DNA of 64,000 bases from Mobiluncus massiliensis (GTDB lineage Bacteria > Actinomycetota > Actinomycetes > Actinomycetales > Actinomycetaceae): NCBI RefSeq assembly GCF_949769255.1, contig NZ_OX458329.1, positions 1,054,001 through 1,118,000 on the forward strand, in the 5' to 3' direction. A model generated the notes under the pieces. The model worked only from the letters and a program-made list of their open reading frames with translations, made no database searches and had not been told where the DNA came from. Shown one piece after another: positions 1 through 6,683 of the stretch. Position numbers and translations under genes: made by a program. How positions within the stretch are numbered: position 1 is the first letter of the stretch; every line of letters starts with the position of its first letter.

Positions 1-767
1 CGGGTACGCTCTCCGGTGGCTGGCGGGTTATCCGCACTTTGGGTAAAGGTCTGGTCGACCTGGAGCCTCCCCAGGGAATGGCTGCAGAAGCGACCTCCGC
101 GGCTATCATTCTGACCTCGGCTGCTGGGGGGATGGCTTTGTCCACCACCCACGTGACCACCGGAGCCATCTTGGGCACCGGATTGGGCAAGAAGGGCGCT
201 ACCGTGCGCTGGGGAGTCGCCATGCGGATGGCATCCGCCTGGGTCATCACCCTACCCTGCGCCGGTGTGGTCGGCTACGCAACCTGGTGGATTGCCGCGT
301 TGGCAGGTCGGGCTCACCCCATAGTCGGGGCGCTGATTGACTTGGCTATCCTGCTGTTTATGGTCGCTCTCATTGTGCTGCGGTCGCGGAAGAATTCCGT
401 GGGTGCTCACAACGTAAACGAAGAGTGGGATCCGAATGCCGAGTCGATTGATTCTTCGCTACAAACCGCGCCGACCCGCGAGGTCGACGCGAACCTGCGT
501 GAGGACATTGACGAAATCATGCAAAAGGGCTTGGATAAAGCCGCTGAAGCCGCCCTGGTGACCTCACAGTCGCGAGCTGACCAGATAACCGAGCTGAGAC
601 GCCAGCGCGACGACCTGATTGAGCAGCTGCGCAAACTCGATCGTGAACTCGAAGAAGTGCTCTTTTCAGACGAGCATCTGAAGGGCGAACGTAACGTTCC
701 CGTCACGGCCAGCGCCAGCGCGGGTAAAACGGTTGCCGCCACCGCTTCGGAATCGCCGGATAAGTAA
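1..767 (+). CDS. pit: PiT-family inorganic phosphate transporter, C-terminal part
   Basis: The reading frame is open from base 3 and runs to a stop at 767; the start lies left of the window. The visible part begins with a conserved PiT C-terminal block (GKGLVDLEPPQGMAAE, then TSAAGGMALSTTHVTTGAI), the second half of the duplicated Pi/cation-binding domain, followed by three membrane helices. The protein moves phosphate across the membrane with a coupled cation. After the last helix comes a hydrophilic tail of about 120 residues ending in a charged heptad-rich stretch (ITELRRQRDDLIEQLRKLDRELEEV) that looks like a coiled coil, longer than in typical PiT proteins. A small membrane protein gene follows 18 bases on and is probably cotranscribed. 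The family call is firm; the role of the tail is unknown. Confidence 0.9.
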   Translation, partial: GTLSGGWRVIRTLGKGLVDLEPPQGMAAEATSAAIILTSAAGGMALSTTHVTTGAILGTGLGKKGATVRWGVAMRMASAWVITLPCAGVVGYATWWIAALAGRAHPIVGALIDLAILLFMVALIVLRSRKNSVGAHNVNEEWDPNAESIDSSLQTAPTREVDANLREDIDEIMQKGLDKAAEAALVTSQSRADQITELRRQRDDLIEQLRKLDRELEEVLFSDEHLKGERNVPVTASASAGKTVAATASESPDK

Positions 768-785
768 CCTCGGAAAGGACGAACA

Positions 786-1073
786 ATGACTGTCGAAATG
801 GCTTGGGCAATCGTTCGAGTGGCCGCTTTGGCCCTCATTTTTGGAGCCGGGATTCCCATGCTCTATGCCCTGGGAATGCGCGCTCATGCCGGGGATCCCA
901 TTCGTGATGAAACCGGTGAAGTTATCGCCGACACTGAGCCAACGCCGCAGATGCGAGCGCTAGGCTGGGCGGTCTACGGTTCTCTGGCGGTCATTATCGT
1001 GGCCGCTATTGTCTGGGTGGCAAAAGACTCCATAGAGTTCTACACTGGATGGGCACCCTTTGGGGCGATATAA
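786..1073 (+). CDS. small two-helix membrane protein downstream of pit
   Basis: A 95-residue protein with two predicted membrane helices, roughly residues 5-30 and 60-80, separated by a short polar segment (AHAGDPIRDETGEVIADTEPTP). It starts at ATG after a clear GGAAAGGACGAACA ribosome-binding stretch, 18 bases after the phosphate transporter gene, and a strong hairpin follows at 1098-1125, so it closes that operon. Its position suggests an accessory subunit or partner of the phosphate transporter, but no motif shows a function. I do not recognise a named family. Confidence 0.8.
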   Translation: MTVEMAWAIVRVAALALIFGAGIPMLYALGMRAHAGDPIRDETGEVIADTEPTPQMRALGWAVYGSLAVIIVAAIVWVAKDSIEFYTGWAPFGAI

Positions 1074-1097
1074 ATACTTTCTGAAAAATTCGACACT

Positions 1098-1135
1098 AGT
1101 TGCCTCGGTTTCCGGCCGAGGCAACTACCTTTTTA
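1098..1135 (+). terminator. rho-independent terminator of the pit operon
   Basis: An 11-bp perfect stem (AGTTGCCTCGG pairing with CCGAGGCAACT, loop TTTCCGG-like) is followed by ACCTTTTT. It sits 25 bases after the small membrane gene. Confidence 0.85.
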
Positions 1136-1301
1136 GACTCCAGTCCCAGAATTAGGGGTCTTTTCCGGGCGTATCGGGAGCGGGGCGTTAGAAATCGGGG
1201 ATTAAACAGGGGTGGTTATATAGGCCAGTAACCCCGATTTACCGCAAATATCAATCACTTAGTCTCACTCCGGTTTCGACCTGACCGGGAAAATACACTG
1301 T

Positions 1302-1307
1302 TAGGAT
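1302..1307 (+). promoter_or_regulatory. -10 element for leaderless tpx transcript
   Basis: TAGGAT ends 6 bases before the tpx ATG (1314). TANNNT 6-7 bases before a start codon is the usual actinobacterial leaderless arrangement. The same bases could be misread as a weak ribosome-binding site. No convincing -35 is seen. Confidence 0.5.
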
Positions 1308-1313
1308 GAAAGT

Positions 1314-1811
1314 ATGGCTACAACTCATTTGCAAGGTAATCCCGTAAATACTGTTGGTTCGCTGCCCGCGGTGGGTTCTCCCGCCCCGGACTTCGTGACT
1401 GTCAAACAGGACCTGTCTGAAGCGAAACTGTCTGATTTCCGCGGCAAGACAGTGCTCCTCAACATTTTCCCCTCCATTGATACGGGGGTTTGCGCGGCCT
1501 CAGTACGGCGTTTCAACGCCGAAGCCGCGAAGCTCGATGGGGTGGAAGTCGTCTGTGTTTCGCGCGACCTGCCGTTTGCCCTAGGGCGTTTTTGCGCCGC
1601 GGAAGGTATCGACCACGTCACCACGACTTCGGCGTTCCGTTCCAACTTCGGCCAGGACTACGGTGTCCAGCTAGCAGACTCCCCTATGACCGGATTGTTC
1701 GCTCGTTCCATCGTGATTATTGATCCGAACGGTGTGGTGAAATACACCCAGCTGGTCGACGAAATCACCACGGATCCTGACTTTGAATCGGCTCTGAAAG
1801 CACTGAACTAG
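1314..1811 (+). CDS. tpx: thiol peroxidase (atypical 2-Cys peroxiredoxin)
   Basis: A 165-residue protein of the Tpx family, which reduces hydrogen peroxide and alkyl hydroperoxides in the cytoplasm using thioredoxin. The peroxidatic cysteine is Cys60 in [15 protein letters not shown] and the resolving cysteine is Cys94 in [10 protein letters not shown]; their spacing of 34 matches E. coli Tpx. Other family marks are the N-terminal VGSPAPDF block and the VSRDLPFA segment. Length equals the family norm. The gene stands alone: an independent promoter (TAGGAT, 1302-1307) lies right before it and the next gene is convergent. The start at 1314 is the only one that keeps the full N-terminus. Confidence 0.95.
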   Translation: MATTHLQGNPVNTVGSLPAVGSPAPDFVTVKQDLSEAKLSDFRGKTVLLNIFPSIDTGVCAASVRRFNAEAAKLDGVEVVCVSRDLPFALGRFCAAEGIDHVTTTSAFRSNFGQDYGVQLADSPMTGLFARSIVIIDPNGVVKYTQLVDEITTDPDFESALKALN

Positions 1812-1861
1812 GCTTCCCTGTTTTTTCGTTTCGCACTAGCGGCGACCGGCAAAACCACTGG

Positions 1862-2689
1862 TCACAGCCGCTGCGCTGCTGCGCTCATCCACAGGCACAA
1901 GGTCGCCGCGGACGTCACGTTTAAGGACTCGGCACGCCCAAACATGGGAATGGACACGAGCACATCGCACCAGGATTCCTCGGTTGGGTCCAGCCCGTGT
2001 GCTTCATTGCCCATGACCCAAGCGACTTTCTTGTCGCTCCAGGTCGCGGCTGTAACCGGGGTTAGCATGACGTCGCCGGATAGGGACGTGCCCACAATGG
2101 TCCACCCTTCAGCTCGCAGAGCCGCCACCACGGCTTCTAAATCCTGAAACCGCGGCGTGGGAACATGGAACACACTGCCCACCGAAGCGCGAATGACTTT
2201 CGGGCTGGTCGCATCGGCACAGTCTTGCCCCATAAACACCGTTGAGGCCCCACAGGCATCAGCCAGCCGAATCAGCGTCCCCGCGTTGCCCGGGTCTTGA
2301 GTAGCGGGCAGAATCAAAGCCAGGGTCCCCTCCGGCGAGGCCGGCACGGACGGAAAAGCCTCAAAACGCGCCACCGCAATCCACCCTTGTGCGGCATCAC
2401 TCAGTGCCTTCTCAACCTGCGGGGAAACAATATGAATATGCAGCCCCCCCGCAGATACTGTGGACTGAGCAAAATCCAGCAGCTCCGGGCGAGTCTCGGC
2501 GCCTGCCTCGGTCACAAATAAATCTGTCACCGCTCCCTGAGGGGCACTATGCAGCAGCTCAGTGACCGCCTGGGGACCTTCCACCCGCGTTAAACCCGAA
2601 CGCAAACGCGCGGAACGCCGCGAAAGCCCCGCCACCTTCCGGATGCGTTCGCTTCCGGGGTTGTCGAGGATTTCGCGACGTTCCACCAT
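1862..2689 (-). CDS. TrmH/SpoU-family RNA 2'-O-ribose methyltransferase
   Basis: A 275-residue SPOUT-class methyltransferase with an N-terminal substrate-binding domain (about 1-115) and a C-terminal knotted domain. The three SpoU motifs are present: motif 1 DPGNAGTLIRLADACGA near residue 130, motif 2 WVMGNEAHGL near 224, and motif 3 IPMFGRAESLNVTSAAT near 247. The family transfers a methyl group from S-adenosylmethionine to a ribose 2'-OH of rRNA or tRNA; the thiostrepton-resistance methylases are close relatives, but the exact target cannot be read from sequence. It lies just downstream of infC-rpmI-rplT, the usual actinobacterial order (in many of these genomes pheST follows). It starts at ATG, 28 bases after rplT. 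Confidence 0.9.
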   Translation of the reverse strand: MVERREILDNPGSERIRKVAGLSRRSARLRSGLTRVEGPQAVTELLHSAPQGAVTDLFVTEAGAETRPELLDFAQSTVSAGGLHIHIVSPQVEKALSDAAQGWIAVARFEAFPSVPASPEGTLALILPATQDPGNAGTLIRLADACGASTVFMGQDCADATSPKVIRASVGSVFHVPTPRFQDLEAVVAALRAEGWTIVGTSLSGDVMLTPVTAATWSDKKVAWVMGNEAHGLDPTEESWCDVLVSIPMFGRAESLNVTSAATLCLWMSAAAQRL

Positions 2690-2717
2690 AGAGTTTTCGA
2701 TTGATAAACGCCGGGCT

Positions 2718-3101
2718 TTAGGCAGCCGCGGGAGCGTTTACATCTTTGGGCAGAGCGGCCTGCGCAGCTTTAACCAATTCGTTGAAAGCCGCAATGTCGC
2801 TAACTGCCAGTTCGGCCAGCATACGCCGATCGACTTCAATGCCAGCCAAACGCAGACCCTGCATGAAGCGATTGTAGGTCATGCCCTGGGCGCGGCAAGC
2901 CGCATTGATACGAGTGATCCACAGCCGGCGGAAGTCGCCCTTGCGCGCCTTGCGGTCGCGGTAGTTATACACAAAACTGTGGGTGACCTGTTCCTTAGCC
3001 TTACGGTACAGGCGAGAACGCTGGCCGCGGTAGCCCTCGGCCCGTTCCAGAGTAGTGCGGCGTTTCTTGTGAGCGTTTACTGCGCGCTTGACACGTGCCA
3101 T
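2718..3101 (-). CDS. rplT: 50S ribosomal protein L20
   Basis: A 127-residue, highly basic protein starting [15 protein letters not shown], with the conserved L20 stretch [24 protein letters not shown]20 binds 23S rRNA early in large-subunit assembly and in several bacteria represses its own operon by binding the infC leader. Last gene of infC-rpmI-rplT, 19 bases after rpmI, with a strong ribosome-binding site (AAAGGAGATAAATC before ATG). The C-terminus is a few residues longer than usual ([12 protein letters not shown]). Confidence 0.97.
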   Translation of the reverse strand: MARVKRAVNAHKKRRTTLERAEGYRGQRSRLYRKAKEQVTHSFVYNYRDRKARKGDFRRLWITRINAACRAQGMTYNRFMQGLRLAGIEVDRRMLAELAVSDIAAFNELVKAAQAALPKDVNAPAAA

Positions 3102-3120
3102 GATTTATCTCCTTTTTCCT

Positions 3121-3315
3121 TTACTTACCCAACAGCTTCTTCATGCGTTTCACGTCAGCGGGAGCCACGACCTGGTCCTGGCTGAGGCGACGGGTCCGCC
3201 GAGACGACTTGTGTTCCAGCAGGTGGCGCTTGTTAGTCTGTTCGCGCATCAGCTTTCCGGAGCCTGTAACACGAATCCGCTTTTTAGTCCCAGAATGGGT
3301 TTTATTCTTTGGCAT
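3121..3315 (-). CDS. rpmI: 50S ribosomal protein L35
   Basis: A 64-residue protein beginning [20 protein letters not shown] and ending RMKKLLGK, full length for L35. The start at 3315 is set by the L35 N-terminus and by the ribosome-binding site GAGGAGAAATA, which lies inside the last codons of infC. Only one base separates the infC stop from this ATG, so translation is likely coupled. Longer in-frame extensions upstream are infC sequence in another frame. Confidence 0.96.
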   Translation of the reverse strand: MPKNKTHSGTKKRIRVTGSGKLMREQTNKRHLLEHKSSRRTRRLSQDQVVAPADVKRMKKLLGK

Positions 3316-3316
3316 A

Positions 3317-4348
3317 TTATTTCTCCTCTTTCTTAAGCGGGGCCTTCTTGGTGGCCGGTTTATCGGTTTTGCCCGCGGTTGTCTTGGGGGCAGCTTTCTT
3401 GGTGGTGCCAGTCGTTCTCCGGGCAGGAGCCTTGGCACTGGTGGCAGCAGGTTTATCGGCCGCCGCAGTGGTTTTCGCAGCCGTTTTCCGAGCCGGCGCT
3501 TTCCGCGTGGCCGGTTTTGCGTCAGCTTCCGCGCCTTGGGCGGTATCAGCCGCAGGTTTAGCCTCTGGTGCCGGGGTTTCCGCCGCAGTAGGGCTGGCGG
3601 GTTTCTTTCGTGCCGGCGATTTGGCAGCCGGCTTCGCGGCGGGAGACTCTGAAGCCTGGGAAGCCACGGCGGCCAGGTTGCCCGAGCCGAGCTGATCGAA
3701 AGTCAGCGGTTTCAAAACCGGAGCGTTCGCTTGTTGAGCCACCCGTTGCTGATTGCGCAAAGCCCGTTCCGCCTTGGCATCACGTTTCGCTTGACGTTCA
3801 TCCTCGCGGCGCTTGCGCTGTTGGCTCATGGCGTCAGTCTTTTTCTTAACCGGGCCAATCACCATAGTCATGGAACGGCCGTCCTGCCGGGGGGCAGACT
3901 CAACGACACCGTCATCAGCGATATCCTCAGCCAAGCGTTCCAAAAGTTTGATTCCCATTTCAGGGCGGCTCTGTTCCCGTCCCCGGAACTTAATCATGAT
4001 TTTGACTTTGTCTCCGCCATCGAGGAAACGCAGAATGTGGCCTTTTTTCACCTCGTAGTCGTGGTCGTCAATCTTCAGTCCCAGGCGGATTTCTTTCAGC
4101 TGCGTACTGGCCTGATTCCGGCGTTGATCGCGAGCCTTTTGCGCGGCTTCGTACTTGTATTTGCCGTAATCCATCAGTTTGCACACCGGAGGATGCGCTT
4201 CGGGGGCGACTTCCACCAGGTCCAGACCGGCGTCATCGGCCAAGGTGATAGCCTTCATGGTGGCCACCACTCCGATTTGTTCGCCGTTAGCACCAATCAG
4301 GCGCACTTCTGGCACCCGAATTTGGTCATTAATCCTTACGTCAGTAAT
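3317..4348 (-). CDS. infC: translation initiation factor IF-3 with AUU start and long Ala/Lys-rich tail
   Basis: IF-3 binds the 30S subunit, prevents premature 50S joining and checks the start codon. The core runs from [21 protein letters not shown] through [20 protein letters not shown] and the linker to the C-terminal domain ending [11 protein letters not shown] place the start at ATT (4346-4348): it follows AAGGAG by five bases and gives an N-terminus of family length, and AUU is the classical autoregulatory infC start. The alternative GTG at 4390 has no ribosome-binding site. After the core (about residue 185) is an extension of about 150 residues rich in Ala, Lys, Pro and Thr, with repeated [12 protein letters not shown] units, predicted disordered and basic. 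Product about 343 residues against about 180 for E. coli. Confidence 0.93.
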   Translation of the reverse strand: MTDVRINDQIRVPEVRLIGANGEQIGVVATMKAITLADDAGLDLVEVAPEAHPPVCKLMDYGKYKYEAAQKARDQRRNQASTQLKEIRLGLKIDDHDYEVKKGHILRFLDGGDKVKIMIKFRGREQSRPEMGIKLLERLAEDIADDGVVESAPRQDGRSMTMVIGPVKKKTDAMSQQRKRREDERQAKRDAKAERALRNQQRVAQQANAPVLKPLTFDQLGSGNLAAVASQASESPAAKPAAKSPARKKPASPTAAETPAPEAKPAADTAQGAEADAKPATRKAPARKTAAKTTAAADKPAATSAKAPARRTTGTTKKAAPKTTAGKTDKPATKKAPLKKEEK

Positions 4349-4363
4349 GAGGACTCCTTGCTT

Positions 4364-4458
4364 GTAACCACGCCGCGAGCCAAAGCACACACAAAGTTAC
4401 CCCACGTCTGTGGCATACAAAGCACAGCCGAGCGCTTTAGACCGTAACCCAAGACGTG
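4364..4458 (-). promoter_or_regulatory. infC leader with possible pseudoknot and competing helix
   Basis: On the transcribed strand CACGTCT (plus 4452-4458) can pair with AGACGTG (plus 4403-4409). Inside that loop GGGTTAC (plus 4444-4450) can pair with GTAACTT (plus 4394-4400), which lies outside it, giving an H-type pseudoknot. GTAAC can instead pair with a second GTTAC (plus 4364-4368) just before the infC ribosome-binding site. Such mutually exclusive helices would suit feedback by L20 or IF-3. The pairings are seen; the regulation is inferred. Confidence 0.4.
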
Positions 4459-4535
4459 CGTATCCGAAGGAAAACTGCACCGGGTGGAGGTGGGAAAACT
4501 TTCCGCTTGCTTCGGCATACAGCCGAACAGACTAG

Positions 4536-4566
4536 ATTCTAGCGTATCTGCGAGGTTTTCGCACAA
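4536..4566 (-). promoter_or_regulatory. candidate promoter of infC operon
   Basis: TAGAAT (plus 4536-4541) as -10 with TTGTGC (plus 4561-4566) as -35, spacer 19 bases, slightly long. A TTCGGC/GCCGAA hairpin (4511-4527) follows at the expected start of the transcript. This would leave a leader of about 180 bases before infC. Confidence 0.4.
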
Positions 4567-4642
4567 TTGGCTTTGCACACCTAGACAGGATTCACTCCAC
4601 TGCAAGAGAACTCCCGATTCGAATTTTGCCAGATTCAAGCCA

Positions 4643-4670
4643 GGGGGACGCCGCCGCAGCAGCGTCCCCC
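4643..4670 (-). terminator. GC-rich hairpin after the chemoreceptor gene
   Basis: A perfect 9-bp stem, GGGGGACGC/GCGTCCCCC, with a 10-base loop, 28 bases beyond the chemoreceptor stop and before the infC promoter. There is no strong U-run, so it may be an imperfect terminator or mRNA-end stabiliser. Confidence 0.5.
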
Positions 4671-4697
4671 CATATAGCAAAAGACCGAAAGGCTGTG

Positions 4698-6331
4698 CTA
4701 AACCTGGAATCCACTCATGTGGCATTCGAGTTCATCGGCGAAGGCTCGCAGTTCCGAAGTCGCCTCTAAAAGATGCTCCACCGATTCTGAAATTCCTTGT
4801 CCTCCCTGAGCCACCGAGGTAATCATGCTGTTGATTTCGTTCGCAATCGAAGCCGCGTCTGCAGTAGAACGGCTCATTTCATTCGTAGTAGCGGTTTGTT
4901 CTTCCACCGCAGAGGCAATAGTAGTTTGGAAATCAGAGATTTGAGAGACAATTTCAGATATTTCTTCGATAGCTTCCACTGCGCCGGTAGTATCGGTTTG
5001 AATTTGCTCAATACGGGTAGAAATTTCCTCCGTGGCCCTGCCGGTCTCGGCAGCGAGGTCCTTCACTTCACCGGCCACAACCGCGAAGCCTTTCCCCGCA
5101 TCGCCAGCGCGGGCCGCCTCAATCGTGGCGTTCAAAGCCAACAGGTTGGTCTGCTCTGCAATCTTAGTAATGGTTTTTACGACTTCCCCGATTTCCTGTG
5201 AAGATTCCCCCAGTTTTGCTACAACCTTGTTCGTATGCTCGGCAACCTGTGTGGCATTGCGAGCAACCGAAGCCGCCTCTGTAGCGTTAGAAGATATCTC
5301 GCGGATAGACGCACCCATCTGTTCCGAACCGGCTGCAATGGTTGAAACGTTAGAAAAGACATGTTCTGAGCTGCTATCGACTTTCGCAATCAGACTGTTA
5401 GCCTGGGATGCGCTGCTCGCGACCTCGTCCAGAGTGTTGGTAACGCGCTGTGAGGACTCTTTGACCTTGGCAGAAACATTGTAGGTTTCGACAATCAGTC
5501 CACGTAGGCTTTCGGTGGCCAGGTTCATGTTACGAGCCATGTCGCCAGCCTCATCGTTGCTCTTAATGTCCATGTGTACAGTCAGGTTACCGCCAGCTAA
5601 AGCCTCTAGACCCCGGTTAACTTGGCGAATGGGATTAACGATGCGTCGAGTCATATTTACGCTCAACAGGATCGCGATGACGATGCTGATTAGAGCGACC
5701 CCACCCACCCCGAGGAACATAGTAGTTTGAGCTCGAGCAGCGTCCGCTTTTGCCGTGGAGACGCGCTTATCGATTTCCACGCCAACCTGGGTGAGCTGTT
5801 CTTCCATAGTGTTAATGAGACCGAGGTTATCCTGCGGCCCTTTCTCAAAAGTCTCTAGACCGTAAACCCAAAATCCGTGGCGTAGTTCGGGCCGTCCTGG
5901 ACAGCATAGGCCATAGGAACCAGATGATTAGCCCGCAGAGTCTTCCACTCTTGATAAGTTTCAACGAATTTCGGGAAGGTGGGAAGGTACTTTGATTCCG
6001 GGGATTCACTGATTGCCTGGATGGATTCTTCGATAATGGCATCGTGTTTATCGACCCGTTCCTTATCGCCATCCTTATCTTTAGTCGTCAGTTCCAGCGC
6101 TACCCAGTCACTCATCATGCGTACATAAACTTCAGCATGCCAAATTTTTTGAATAGGTTCCTTTAGCGCCGAGGCTTCCATAGTCTCGGCGGTGGCGGCA
6201 TTGACAGAGCGCAAGCCAATCACCCCTACCACGGCAATCAGCACCATAGCCAGCACCATTACCAGGGTAATCAAAGCCAGCTTCATGGCGATAGTAAAAC
6301 GTTTCGCCGAGCGAGAGATATTCTTTGCCAT
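4698..6331 (-). pseudogene. methyl-accepting chemotaxis protein, interrupted by a one-base frameshift
   Basis: Two adjacent minus frames together make one chemoreceptor of about 545 residues. The upstream part (from ATG 6331, after AAGGAGGAACA) has a first membrane helix at about 13-36 and a four-helix-bundle-like sensor domain; it stops at TAG 5855-5857 shortly after YATDF. The downstream frame continues with [16 protein letters not shown], a second membrane helix ([20 protein letters not shown]), a HAMP domain and a complete signalling hairpin with the conserved tip [18 protein letters not shown]. Adding one base in the T4 run (plus 5870-5873) restores a single frame. It could be a true mutation, phase variation or a sequencing error. 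If real, the receptor cannot signal unless reading is restored. The sensed ligand is unknown. Confidence 0.85.
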
Positions 6332-6363
6332 TGTTCCTCCTTGATAAATGGACTTTTTGCCGT

Positions 6364-6391
6364 CATACGGCGAGAACCTAAACATTCTTTA
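6364..6391 (-). promoter_or_regulatory. flagellar sigma (FliA/SigD-like) promoter of chemoreceptor gene
   Basis: TAAA (plus 6388-6391), 16 bases, then GCCGTATG (plus 6364-6371), compared with the SigD/FliA consensus TAAA-N14-16-GCCGATAT. It lies 33 bases before the chemoreceptor ATG with the ribosome-binding site in between. The GCCG core is intact; the rest of the -10 is imperfect. Confidence 0.5.
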
Positions 6392-6683
6392 GCCATATTT
6401 CCAAAAATTGTACAGTAGTACGGTTTGTTTAGTATGGAGTTCAGCCATATATTTTTCGTTTATTCAACTCTCAAAATTTTGATTATTCTGAATACGTGTA
6501 CCATCAGCCACTACGCCCCCGACATTAAGTAATGACAATTGGTTGTTAAGGACCATTTCTGGGACCGCCAGAGCCGGCTTTGTCAGACGTAACCCAAGCT
6601 ACCCCCTTAGAATCCCCAAAAATACTGAAAATCCCGCCTAAAATTACGGGTGAGGTAGAGACTTATGGAAGCGAGGCTAACCA
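6392..6683. other. AT-rich intergenic region between chemoreceptor and hppA
   Basis: About 290 bases, visibly richer in A and T than the genes on either side, with no coding potential I can support. It separates divergent genes and should hold the hppA promoter, but I cannot pick a convincing -35/-10 pair. A short palindrome, GTACAGTAGTAC, lies near 6410. Confidence 0.5.

Noticed and set aside
1831..1873. Possible terminator between tpx and the rRNA methyltransferase gene
   Set aside because: AGCGGC/GCCGCT can pair, but the stem has bulges, runs into the methyltransferase coding end and has no U-run in either direction.
3143..3695. Overlapping plus-strand open frames opposite infC (up to 169 residues)
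   Set aside because: They are the antisense of the Ala/Lys-rich repeat; compositions are extreme (Arg/Ser/Phe or Ala/Val) and there are no ribosome-binding sites.
5840..5875. Programmed -1 ribosomal frameshift in the chemoreceptor gene
   Set aside because: The run T TTT GGG is not a true X XXY YYZ slippery heptamer, and no stimulatory structure is evident; a one-base loss is simpler.
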